64,000 nt of DNA from DATBFG01 sp036558645 (GCA_036558645.1 DATBFG010000030.1:17798-81797), one strand, 5' to 3'. Positions 53,255 through 60,483 are shown, counted from the first letter of the stretch. Made by a program: numbers and translations. The notes: generated by a model not told the origin, from the letters alone.

Positions 53255-54187
53255 CTAATCAATCTCCGGCAGCTGCGCTAAAACCGTTCGTGCCTGTGAG
53301 CGGATGTATGCGCTCTGGTCGGTGTCCGCCAGCTTCTGGAACACTGCCCTCACGCTCCCATCCGCGCGAGCCGACTCTAGGGCATGCATGCACTGCGCAC
53401 GTACACCGGGATTCGAGTCATTGACCAGCGCTTCCAGCATGGCATCCCGAACTCGCACGTCTTCCCTAACGTAAGGGCCCAGCGCCTCCAGAGCCTTCAA
53501 CCGCACTCCTGGATTCGAGTCATAGCGCAAGCCGTAGATCAGCGCTTCGCGCACGTGCGTATCATTCGGAGTTTGTGTGAGCAGATCTACAGAATCCATT
53601 CGCACGCCCGAGTTGTAATTATTGCGCGCGGCAAACAGAAGCAGTTGCTGAATCTTCTGGTCGTTCAGCGAGCCCTGCGCTTCCTGTGTGGAAACCGTAT
53701 CGTACTTGATGTTGACTGTATTCGAGCCCGGGTCCTGTGAGATGGAGCGTATGCCGGAGACAGAAGCCTGCGCTGGCTGGGTCGTAGTACCGAATTGGGC
53801 GACTTGCGCCGTGCCAGAAACATACTTGTATGTCGCACCAATCCCACCCGCAAAGCCGAGAATGAAGATTGCAGCCGCCAGCGCCGGGGCAAAACGAATC
53901 TGTCGCAGCCAAGCTGCCGGGTCGAACATCAGCTTCTGCCAGAAGCCGCCCTGTTCGGCTGTTTCAAGAGCCTCTTGCAAGCGCATACGCGAGGAAGCCA
54001 AGAAGTTCGGGCTGGGATCCTCCACCGTGAATTGCGATACTGAGGAGTGGAAGTTACGCGCGGCCTTCAGTTCACCGGCGCAATCGGTACAGCGGGCCAG
54101 ATGCTGTTCGAGTTCGTAGCGCGCATCGTCAGCGAGTTCGTTGTACACGTAAAGCAGAATGTTTTGTTGAACCCACTCACATTTCAT
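53255..54187 (-). CDS. Anti-sigma factor (zinc-finger type) with C-terminal HEAT repeats
   Basis: A 310-residue protein. Residues 1-45 form a zf-HC2 anti-sigma domain: H in LEQHLARCTDCAGELKAA with CxxC gives HxxxCxxC. One membrane helix (about 105-125, LAAAIFILGFAGGIG) links to an outer part. The last 140 residues are four HEAT-like repeats (SNPGVRLKALEALGPYV, SNPGVRAQCMHALES). The periplasmic HEAT part may be the sensor or a protein-binding surface. The ATG at 54187 has GAGGG 8-9 nt upstream. It lies 55 bp downstream of its likely cognate sigma factor gene. Confidence 0.85.
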   Translation of the reverse strand: MKCEWVQQNILLYVYNELADDARYELEQHLARCTDCAGELKAARNFHSSVSQFTVEDPSPNFLASSRMRLQEALETAEQGGFWQKLMFDPAAWLRQIRFAPALAAAIFILGFAGGIGATYKYVSGTAQVAQFGTTTQPAQASVSGIRSISQDPGSNTVNIKYDTVSTQEAQGSLNDQKIQQLLLFAARNNYNSGVRMDSVDLLTQTPNDTHVREALIYGLRYDSNPGVRLKALEALGPYVREDVRVRDAMLEALVNDSNPGVRAQCMHALESARADGSVRAVFQKLADTDQSAYIRSQARTVLAQLPEID

Positions 54188-54242
54188 AATTCGACCCTCT
54201 TCACGGGGAAGTAACACAAATCCTTCACGCCTATACCTCTTT

Positions 54243-54959
54243 TCATCTCATGTCCGCCAGCGCGCCCCGCAGCTTTTGCGTTGCGCGAAACAGTGTATTC
54301 TTGGCGGTCTCTTCCGTTGTATTCAAAATCTCGCCGACCGTCCGCAACTTGAGTCCCTGGTAGTGCTTCAGCTCGAAGACCATACGTTCGCGGGGAGTCA
54401 GTTGCTCCAACGCCCGGTTGATCCGACTTCCCAACTCCCGCGACATCAGATCACGCTCCGGATTTGCACCAGCACGCGCGTCCGGAAACTGATCGAGTAC
54501 GTCGTAGGCTTCACCTTCCGAATCGACGGCGACCGGTGCATCCTCTTTGCGGACCTGCCTCTTGCGCAAGTGATCGAGACAAAGGTTCGTGACGATGCGG
54601 TAAATCCAGGTGTAGAAAGAGCATTCGAACCGGAAGTTCCCCATGCTCTTGTACGCCTTCAAAAACGCATCCTGGTAAATGTCCTGCGCTTCGTGCTGCG
54701 AGCCAGTCAGGTGCATGGCCAGCCGGAGAACGGCCTGGTCGTAGTGCCGCACAAGCTCCTCGAAGGCAGCGCGGTTGCCACGCTGCGCTTCGCGAACCAG
54801 AAGCGAATCATCGATGCGGCCTAGACTTTGCCCAGACATGTGGCCCCGGAGAGGGGAGTCCTGGGTACCGCCATTGCTTCTAGCCATCTCGTCGCGTCTC
54901 GCGCCCGGATGGGAACGTTCGCCAACCGCAAATGGTATTGCCCAAGCATCGGCCGGCAT
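54243..54959 (-). CDS. ECF-type RNA polymerase sigma factor
   Basis: A 238-residue sigma factor. Region 2 runs AAFEELVRHYDQAVLRLAMH, then EAQDIYQDAFLKAYKSM and the -10-recognition segment FYTWIYRIVTNLCLDHLRKR. Region 4 ends with LTPRERMVFELKHYQGLKLRTVGE (quoted in part) and the HTH TVGEILNTTEETAKNTLFRA. It is 45-55 residues longer than usual at the N-terminus; starts at 54887 or 54839 are alternatives, but AGGAAA precedes the 54959 ATG. It should direct transcription of its own operon and other genes, held by the anti-sigma factor. Confidence 0.9.
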   Translation of the reverse strand: MPADAWAIPFAVGERSHPGARRDEMARSNGGTQDSPLRGHMSGQSLGRIDDSLLVREAQRGNRAAFEELVRHYDQAVLRLAMHLTGSQHEAQDIYQDAFLKAYKSMGNFRFECSFYTWIYRIVTNLCLDHLRKRQVRKEDAPVAVDSEGEAYDVLDQFPDARAGANPERDLMSRELGSRINRALEQLTPRERMVFELKHYQGLKLRTVGEILNTTEETAKNTLFRATQKLRGALADMR

Positions 54960-55048
54960 GGTTTCTGCTTTCCTCGACTACCGGGCTCCATGCGTGCATC
55001 CCGGCTTGCAATGCTATGGACGGTCGTTGGGCAGTTCCGTGAGCAGAA

Positions 55049-55054
55049 ATTATA
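55049..55054 (-). promoter_or_regulatory. TATAAT box upstream of the sigma factor gene
   Basis: On the minus strand a perfect TATAAT lies about 90 bp before the ECF sigma gene start. No good TTGACA-like or GGAAC-like -35 could be paired with it. The 279-bp region 54960-55238 otherwise holds only the rplI terminator. Confidence 0.4.
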
Positions 55055-55191
55055 GGAGTTTGGCAGTAATTTTGCTTGGATTGGAAGGGAAGTAACACGC
55101 GGAAAACAAATCGCTTAGGAATGGTTGCCGCAACTCCTTGCGGCTGGCATTTTCACTTGGACTTTCACTCCATGAAAAGAGAACTCGCGGT

Positions 55192-55223
55192 CAGGAAAGA
55201 GGCCGCCTTTCGCCCCTTTCCTG
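55192..55223 (-). terminator. Terminator after rplI
   Basis: Eight-pair stem CAGGAAAG / CTTTCCTG, followed by a G-T pair and GGC / GCC, with an 8-base loop on the minus strand. A T-rich TTCTCTTTTC follows about 8 bp later, so the T-tract is not ideal. It closes the ribosomal protein operon. Confidence 0.6.
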
Positions 55224-55238
55224 CCTTCAAGATCTCCC

Positions 55239-55691
55239 CTACTCGGCTGCTTCTTTCTCGATGAGGACCTTGAAGTGCGCCGTAACATCCTTATGCAGCT
55301 TGACGGGAACAGTGAACTCACCCAGGGTTTTCAGCGGGTCGTGCAGCTGAATCTTTCTCCGATCAACGTCAAAACCCTTCTTTGCCAAGGACTCCGCAAT
55401 ATCACTGGAGGTCACCGAGCCGAAAAGCTGATCGTGCTCCCCGGTGCGGCGAGAAAAGTTGAGAGTGACGCCATCAAACTGCTTCGAAAGCTCTTCCGCC
55501 TGGGACTTTTCCTTGGCGGAACGCCGCACAGCAGCTGCTTTCATCTGCTCGATCACGGCCTTATTTCCGGCATTGGCCTCGATCGCCAGCTTCCGAGGCA
55601 GCAGATAATTGCGTCCGTAGCCCTCAGCGACCTTCACCAGGTCTCCGCGTGAGCCGAGTTTCGCTACATCTTCCTTCAGGATGACTTCCAT
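55239..55691 (-). CDS. rplI: 50S ribosomal protein L9
   Basis: A 150-residue L9, the usual length. MEVILKEDVAKLGSRGDLVK and YGRNYLLPRKLAIEA are diagnostic of the N-terminal rRNA-binding domain. The central helix and C-terminal domain are complete. The ATG at 55691 has GGAG 6 nt upstream; an open frame above it is not homologous. It is the last gene of the ribosomal operon. Confidence 0.96.
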   Translation of the reverse strand: MEVILKEDVAKLGSRGDLVKVAEGYGRNYLLPRKLAIEANAGNKAVIEQMKAAAVRRSAKEKSQAEELSKQFDGVTLNFSRRTGEHDQLFGSVTSSDIAESLAKKGFDVDRRKIQLHDPLKTLGEFTVPVKLHKDVTAHFKVLIEKEAAE

Positions 55692-55775
55692 AATGACTCC
55701 GTTGTCAGCCACAGGAATCGCGGATTTACGCATGACAAGATGCCAAAATCCTGACGATCGGTGGCAAAAGATTTT

Positions 55776-56132
55776 TTACATCGCGCGGCCGGCAAACGGC
55801 AGTAGTGCGATATTGCGCGCCTGCTTGATCGCAACCGAAAGCCGCCGCTGATGAGGCGTGCAAACACCCGTCAGACGCCGCGGTACAATCTTGCCGCTCT
55901 CGGCAACGAACTGCGCCAGCAGACGAACGTCTTTGTAGTTAATCGCCTCAATTTTCTCGACGCAGAACTTGCAAACTTTCTTGCGGCGGAAATACTTCCG
56001 GCCACCTTCACGCCCGCCCCCGGGACCGCCAGGTCCACCCGGACGTGGCGGACGCCGTTCTCCCCGGTCACCACCGCCACCTTGTTCACGATCGCCCGCG
56101 GGCGCCGATGTTGCTCTTGTTTCGTCAGGCAT
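55776..56132 (-). CDS. rpsR: 30S ribosomal protein S18 with Gly/Arg-rich N-terminal extension
   Basis: A 118-residue S18, about 40 residues longer than most. Residues 1-45 are rich in Gly, Arg and Pro (GGPGGPGGGREGGR). The S18 core starts with KYFRRKKVCKFC and runs through YKDVRLLAQFVAESGKIVPRR to LPFAGR. The CKFC pair suggests a zinc-binding (C+) form in part. It binds S6 in the platform of the small subunit. AGAGGAG precedes the ATG. The extension may bind RNA non-specifically. Confidence 0.95.
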   Translation of the reverse strand: MPDETRATSAPAGDREQGGGGDRGERRPPRPGGPGGPGGGREGGRKYFRRKKVCKFCVEKIEAINYKDVRLLAQFVAESGKIVPRRLTGVCTPHQRRLSVAIKQARNIALLPFAGRAM

Positions 56133-56168
56133 AATGCTCCTCTAAAATCCGTTCGTTTATCTTTTCCC

Positions 56169-56220
56169 GCTCGATTAGGGCCGATGCTCGCGCATCTGCA
56201 TTCCGGTACCCGGCCCGAGC
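56169..56220 (-). promoter_or_regulatory. Structured RNA between rpsF and rpsR, S6:S18-motif-like
   Basis: On the minus strand: GCTC (56220-56217), GGGCC (56216-56212), a 15-nt bulge with ACCGG (56208-56204), then GATGC-GCGA-GCATC (56196-56183), GGCCC (56182-56178) and GAGC (56172-56169). It forms three stacked stems with a one-sided bulge and a GNRA tetraloop. The known S6:S18 autoregulatory motif also uses a CCG-containing bulge mimicking the 16S binding site, but usually lies before rpsF. The match is by eye only. Confidence 0.45.
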
Positions 56221-56234
56221 TATCGCTAATAGAT

Positions 56235-56645
56235 CTATGCAGTCGCTGGTGCCGGCTCGCCGCCTGCAGGTTCTGGTGGCGCTGCCGGGGCGGCTGCCGC
56301 GGATTGCTTGCGTCGCGCATCGCGGATCGCCTTGATCTTGTCGAGACGCTTCTGCTCCTCGTCAATGCGCACCGTCATGAACTTGATCACGGGTTCAGTT
56401 ACGCGCAAGCGGCGCTCGAGTTCATGAATCAGTCCACCGCTGCCCTCAACGGTCAGCAATATGTAAAGGCCTTCATGGAAGCGGCGCACCAGGTATGCCA
56501 GCCGGCGCTTGCCCATTTTCTCGACACTTTTCACCGTGCCGCCGGAATTCGTCACCACGGACTCCAGTGTCGAAATCAGTTTGTCCTGCTCCTCCTCCTG
56601 CATGTCGGGCCGGACAATAAACATCAATTCATAAGTACGATTCAT
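56235..56645 (-). CDS. rpsF: 30S ribosomal protein S6
   Basis: A 136-residue S6. MNRTYELMFIVRPDMQEEEQ (quoted to 20), KSVEKMGKRRLAYLVRRFHEG and RRLRVTEPVIKFMTVR (in part) are typical. The C-terminal 35 residues form an Ala/Pro-rich tail. It pairs with S18 in the ribosome. It starts 27 bp after the pth stop, so no leader of its own exists; the 97-bp gap downstream holds the structured RNA described at 56169. Confidence 0.95.
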   Translation of the reverse strand: MNRTYELMFIVRPDMQEEEQDKLISTLESVVTNSGGTVKSVEKMGKRRLAYLVRRFHEGLYILLTVEGSGGLIHELERRLRVTEPVIKFMTVRIDEEQKRLDKIKAIRDARRKQSAAAAPAAPPEPAGGEPAPATA

Positions 56646-56672
56646 GCTGCTTCTCCAAATTCGTGCCAGAAT

Positions 56673-57266
56673 TCACTCTGGCGAATCTTCTTGTGGCTCC
56701 GGCTTGCGGTTGAAGCGATTCATGGCCGCTGCCGGGCCCTCCTTCAAAATCGTGTTCACCGCTTCAACGGCAACATCAAGCACTTCGTCAACAATCTTCA
56801 ACTGCGCCTTAGGAAACGGCGTCAGAACGTAGTGCACGCCATCCGTGATCTTGTGATCCGGCGCAACCCCCAACCTTATGCGCAGAATCTCCTGGGTACC
56901 CAGGGCATTCAGGATCGATTCCATCCCGTTATGCCCCGCCGAGCTACCGCGCTCGCGAACCCGGATCGCGCCCAGCGGTAAGTCCAGTTCGTCGTAAATC
57001 ACGATCAAGTCGCTCTCCGGCTTGATCTCATTCTTCGCAACCAGTTCATGAACCGACAACCCACTCAGGTTCATGTAGGTCTCTGGCTTCGCCAGCAAGA
57101 CCTCTTCCGATCCAATCATGGTGCGAGCCGTCAGGGCCCGGCAATTCCGGTTGCGAACTTCCACACCGTTAGCCTGCGCCAGACGATCAATCGTCAGGAA
57201 ACCCAGATTATGCGGCGTGAATTGATATTCAATCCCCGGGTTTCCCAGCCCGATTATCAGTTTCAA
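56673..57266 (-). CDS. pth: Peptidyl-tRNA hydrolase
   Basis: A 197-residue Pth. MKLIIGLGNPGIEYQFTPHN holds the catalytic His region (HNLGF). LAKPETYMNLSG and VIYDELDLPLGAIRVRERGS, then AGHNGMESIL, are diagnostic. It frees tRNAs from peptidyl-tRNA. The start is TTG at 57266, fixed by the conserved opening. Only GAGAG from the adjoining heptamer repeat lies upstream as a possible ribosome site. Confidence 0.95.
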   Translation of the reverse strand: MKLIIGLGNPGIEYQFTPHNLGFLTIDRLAQANGVEVRNRNCRALTARTMIGSEEVLLAKPETYMNLSGLSVHELVAKNEIKPESDLIVIYDELDLPLGAIRVRERGSSAGHNGMESILNALGTQEILRIRLGVAPDHKITDGVHYVLTPFPKAQLKIVDEVLDVAVEAVNTILKEGPAAAMNRFNRKPEPQEDSPE

Positions 57267-57267
57267 G

Positions 57268-57381
57268 AGCAGCTCTCAGCTATCGGCTCTCAGCTTGTAG
57301 CCTCGAGCAACTATCACCGCAAGCCGGTGCGTCAACGAAAACCGTTGGCCAACGACTAACGGCCACCGACTAACGACCGCC
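57268..57381. repeat. Two heptamer arrays between rplY and pth
   Basis: 57271-57298 reads AGCTCTC, AGCTATC, GGCTCTC, AGCTTGT, a perfect period of 7. 57347-57381 reads GGCCAAC, GACTAAC, GGCCACC, GACTAAC, GACCGCC, again period 7. About 48 bp lie between. The second array abuts the rplY stop codon; the first abuts the pth start. Confidence 0.8.
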
Positions 57382-58098
57382 TTACTTCTTCTCTTTCTTT
57401 TCGGCTGGAGCCGCTTCCGCGCCCTCCTCGCCTTCAGCTTCCTGCTTGCCCTTCTTGATCACCTCGGGCTCCGTCGGAGTAGCGCCAGCTTCAGCCGCCA
57501 CCGCTTCAGGTGTCGCCACCACTTCTTCCTTCACCGAGATGATGTGCGCAACGGGCTGATTCGGATCCGACACGTACTTCAGCTTGTCGTTCTTCGGAAG
57601 ATTCTCGACACGCATAACCATGCCGAACACGAGCTCCGTGACATCCAGCTCGATCGAGGATGGAATATCCGCAGGCAAACACTCGATCTCAACTTCGCGC
57701 AGAATCTGCTCCAGGATGCCGCCCTGCTGCTTAACGCCGGCAGGGTCGCCCTTCAGCACAATTGGCACTTCGACCGTGAGCTTCTGGTCCATGGCGATCC
57801 GCTTCAGGTCGATGTGCAGTAACGCACCCTTGATCGGCTCATACTGCCAGTCGACGATCATGGCCTGGGTACGCTCACCATCCATAGCGAGCTCAAAGAT
57901 CGTGTTGTGACCAGTCTGCGAGTGCAATATGCGCGAGACCTGGCGTGGATCGAGGCTCACCGACAAAGCGCCCTTGCCCGCCCCATAGACAACGCCCGGG
58001 ATGCGGCCTTCCCGGCGCACACGCCGCGCGTCATTCTTCGTTCCTGGAGTTCGCGGTTGTGCCTCTAGTACTGTGGTGTTTTGAGTTGCAGTAGCCAT
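57382..58098 (-). CDS. rplY: 50S ribosomal protein L25, Ctc/TL5 type
   Basis: A 238-residue long-form L25. RTPGTKNDARRVRREGRIPG then VVYGAGKGALSVSLDPRQVS marks the 5S rRNA-binding domain. The C-terminal beta domain contains GGILEQILREVEIECLPADI. The last 45 residues are an Ala/Glu/Lys-rich tail ending KKEKK. AGGAATTG lies 9 nt before the ATG. It lies 15 bp after prs. Confidence 0.94.
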   Translation of the reverse strand: MATATQNTTVLEAQPRTPGTKNDARRVRREGRIPGVVYGAGKGALSVSLDPRQVSRILHSQTGHNTIFELAMDGERTQAMIVDWQYEPIKGALLHIDLKRIAMDQKLTVEVPIVLKGDPAGVKQQGGILEQILREVEIECLPADIPSSIELDVTELVFGMVMRVENLPKNDKLKYVSDPNQPVAHIISVKEEVVATPEAVAAEAGATPTEPEVIKKGKQEAEGEEGAEAAPAEKKEKK

Positions 58099-58113
58099 AA
58101 TTTCAATTCCTGT

Positions 58114-59145
58114 CTACATGAACAATTTGCTGACGGACGTCTCTTCGTGTATTGACTGGATCGCCCGTCCGATCAAACCAGCGATTGTCAAAACCTTGAT
58201 CTTCGTTTCTCTCTTCGCTTCTTCCGTGAGAGGGATGGTATTAGTCAAAACCACTTGTGAGATGCAGGATTGCGCGATGTTCTCAACCGCTGGGCCTGAG
58301 AGCACGGCGTGCGTTGCGCAGGCATAAACCCCGCTGGCACCGTTGTCCATCAATGCGGACGCGGTCTTTACCAGTGTGCCCGCGGTGTCGATAAGATCGT
58401 CGATCACGAGACACGTACGATCCTTCACTTCACCGATGACATGCATGACTTCGGCAACATTCATTTCGACCCGGCGCTTATCGACGATGGCCAGCGGCAC
58501 TGTGGAATCCAGCTTCTTGGCAAAGAACCTTGCCCGCTCCACGCCTCCGGCATCGGGCGAGACCACCGTCAGATTCGGCAAAGCCATATCTCTGAAGTGG
58601 CCTACCAGCACGGGTGATGCGAATAGGTGATCCACCGGAATATTGAAGAAGCCCTGAATCTGCGGCGCATGCGGATCGATCAGTAATGCCCGGTTCGCAC
58701 CGGCCGTCGTAAGTAGGTCCGCCACCAGCTTCGCCGAAATAGGGGCTCGCGGCTTGTCCTTGCGATCCTGCCGGCTATATCCGTAATACGGAACCACCGC
58801 GGTGATACGCCGTGCCGATGCGCGTTTCAGCGCATCAATCATCAGCAACAGCTCCATCAAATGCTGATCCACCGGATGGCAGGTCGGTTGGATCACGAAC
58901 ACATCCGCGCCGCGCACATTTTCCTGAATCTGGACGTAGGCCTCGCCGTCCTTGAACCTCGTGACCAGCGCTTGGCCGCGATTCATCCCGAGAAAGGCGC
59001 AGACTTCATCGCACAACGCTTCATTCGCTGTGCCGCAGAAGATCTTGAACTTGTCGTCCACGCGCGCGCGCTGAACCTTGCGCTCCGGCTTGTCCTCGGA
59101 ACTCATCGCAACCTTCTTTTCCGTCGCTGTCGCAAGTGTGGCCAT
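58114..59145 (-). CDS. prs: Ribose-phosphate pyrophosphokinase
   Basis: A 343-residue PRPP synthase. FKIFCGTANEALCDEVCAFL (class I opening), RFKDGEAYVQIQENVRGADV and PYYGYSRQDRKDKPRAPISA surround the ATP site. The PRPP loop is CLVIDDLIDTAGTLVKTAS (in part). It is about 28 residues longer than E. coli Prs at the N-terminus; a start at residue 14 is possible. A heptamer repeat directly upstream provides GAGGG at 6 nt. PRPP feeds the purF/purL pathway seen elsewhere in the window. Confidence 0.95.
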   Translation of the reverse strand: MATLATATEKKVAMSSEDKPERKVQRARVDDKFKIFCGTANEALCDEVCAFLGMNRGQALVTRFKDGEAYVQIQENVRGADVFVIQPTCHPVDQHLMELLLMIDALKRASARRITAVVPYYGYSRQDRKDKPRAPISAKLVADLLTTAGANRALLIDPHAPQIQGFFNIPVDHLFASPVLVGHFRDMALPNLTVVSPDAGGVERARFFAKKLDSTVPLAIVDKRRVEMNVAEVMHVIGEVKDRTCLVIDDLIDTAGTLVKTASALMDNGASGVYACATHAVLSGPAVENIAQSCISQVVLTNTIPLTEEAKRETKIKVLTIAGLIGRAIQSIHEETSVSKLFM

Positions 59146-59147
59146 TT

Positions 59148-59292
59148 TCAGCCCTCAGCTTTCAGCCATCCGCCGTCGCCTTCAGAGCCGACAGTGAAGC
59201 CTGGTACTAGGATTCTCATCCCGGTGTTTGCAATCGCTTGAGCTTCGAACCAAACGCGTCTTCGCTGAAAGCTGACGACAGAAAGCTAACAG
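59148..59292. repeat. Inverted heptamer-repeat element between prs and tRNA-Gln
   Basis: Left arm 59148-59168: TCAGCCC, TCAGCTT, TCAGCCA. Right arm 59265-59292: CTGAAAG, CTGACGA, CAGAAAG, CTAACAG. Both have exact 7-bp period. TCAGCTTTCAGC in the left arm is the exact reverse complement of GCTGAAAGCTGA at 59264-59275. The arms are about 96 bp apart. The left arm, read on the minus strand, is the prs ribosome-site region. Confidence 0.8.
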
Positions 59293-59301
59293 CGGCTTTA
59301 T

Positions 59302-59375
59302 TGGCTGGGCCGCTAGGATTCGAACCTAGACAAAGTGCTCCAAAGGCACTTGACCTACCATTAGTCGACGGCCCA
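59302..59375 (-). tRNA. tRNA-Gln (anticodon TTG)
   Basis: A 74-nt cloverleaf. Acceptor TGGGCCG pairs with CGGCCCA, then discriminator G and an encoded CCA. The D arm is GAC-TAATGGTAG-GTC. The anticodon stem AGTGC/GCACT holds loop CTTTGGA with anticodon TTG. The T arm is CTAGG-TTCGAAT-CCTAG. It reads CAA (and CAG by wobble). It lies between ispE and prs on the same strand. Confidence 0.96.
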
Positions 59376-59383
59376 GTAAAAAC

Positions 59384-59491
59384 GGGTTTCAGAGTCTCAA
59401 TGTTGCAAAAGTTTCCAGTTCGAGTCCCATCCGAAACTTTGAAACGTGAACCCTTGAAACCTGATGTTGAAACTAGAAACCAGAAACCAGG
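59384..59491. repeat. Inverted heptamer-repeat element between tRNA-Gln and ispE, overlapping ispE
   Basis: GTTTC occurs at 59386 and 59411 in the left part. GAAAC occurs at 59433, 59441, 59456, 59469, 59476 and 59483 in the right part, with steps of 7 or 8 in places. It belongs to the same family as 39002-39160. The right end overlaps the ispE stop (59473-59475) and its last six codons. Confidence 0.75.
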
Positions 59492-60483
59492 ATTCTTCCC
59501 CAGTACTGTTTTCGCGTCAGGGTAGATGTCGTCACCGCCGGAACACCTTTCTCCTGCAGCGCCGTCACGGCCTTCTGCCCCAGACCTCGCGATGCAAATA
59601 GTCCGTATACAGCTGAGCCGGAACCCGACAGCGACGAATAGCTCGCGCCTGCTCGAGTGAGGACACGCTTCACCTCTCGAAGTGCGGGATACTGAGGAAA
59701 GACGACCTGCTCGAAGTCGTTTTCGATCCCGGTACGGACGAGGTCGAGAAGCGGTGTCTCGGCCCGGCCCCTGCTTCGCTTGCCAGGGACACCGGATAAC
59801 ATCTGGGGTAAACCACCCAACCACGCCGAAATTGTGTGGCTGAACTTCCACATTCTATCGGACGCTACCGGACGCGTCAATCGTGCCGGTCCCTTCGCCT
59901 CGCCTGAGCCGTCGTCCTGATACATCTCGTCCCAATCCGCGAATGCCCGTGGCGTCGACACTCCGATTTCCGGCATCGCCACTACGCAAGTCACAGAAGG
60001 CAAGTCCAGTGCAGGATAGACCTCTTCCCCGCGTCCGGTTCCGATCACGGTTCCACCTAGCAGGAACAAAGGCAAGTCCGATCCTACCTCCGCAGCGATC
60101 CGCAGTCTCTCGCTCGGGGATATCCGCTTTCCCAGCGCCCGCTCGACTGCAAGCATCGCCGCGACAGCATTGCTCGACGCACCGCCAAGGCCACCTTTGA
60201 CGGGTAACCGCTTTTCGATCTCGATGACGACGCCGCGTCGCGCCTTCAGCACCGCGAGCGCGCGCGCTACCAGGCGATAACATGTGTTCGATTCGTCCGT
60301 CGGTACGCGAGGATCGGCACAGCGCACCTCAATCCGCGATCCCATCGTGGGACGCACGCGTATAACATCGTGTAACCCGATCGTCTGGTACACGGTCCGC
60401 AGCTCGTGGTAGCCATCCGTACGGGGCGCACCAATCCGCAGTCCGAGATTGATCTTGGCAAACGAACGAACCGTTACCGTCAT
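59473..60483 (-). CDS. ispE: 4-diphosphocytidyl-2-C-methyl-D-erythritol kinase
   Basis: A 336-residue GHMP kinase of the MEP isoprenoid pathway. SFAKINLGLRIGAPRTDGYH holds the substrate Lys. The ATP loop is PVKGGLGGASSNAVAAML. The C-terminal motif is SLSGSGSAVYGLF. It is longer than the usual 285-315 residues because of a 45-residue insert after PRAFADWDEMY. Its last six residues (ILVSGF) are encoded by the heptamer repeat at 59476-59493. ATG at 60483 is the conserved start. Confidence 0.94.
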   Translation of the reverse strand: MTVTVRSFAKINLGLRIGAPRTDGYHELRTVYQTIGLHDVIRVRPTMGSRIEVRCADPRVPTDESNTCYRLVARALAVLKARRGVVIEIEKRLPVKGGLGGASSNAVAAMLAVERALGKRISPSERLRIAAEVGSDLPLFLLGGTVIGTGRGEEVYPALDLPSVTCVVAMPEIGVSTPRAFADWDEMYQDDGSGEAKGPARLTRPVASDRMWKFSHTISAWLGGLPQMLSGVPGKRSRGRAETPLLDLVRTGIENDFEQVVFPQYPALREVKRVLTRAGASYSSLSGSGSAVYGLFASRGLGQKAVTALQEKGVPAVTTSTLTRKQYWGRILVSGF

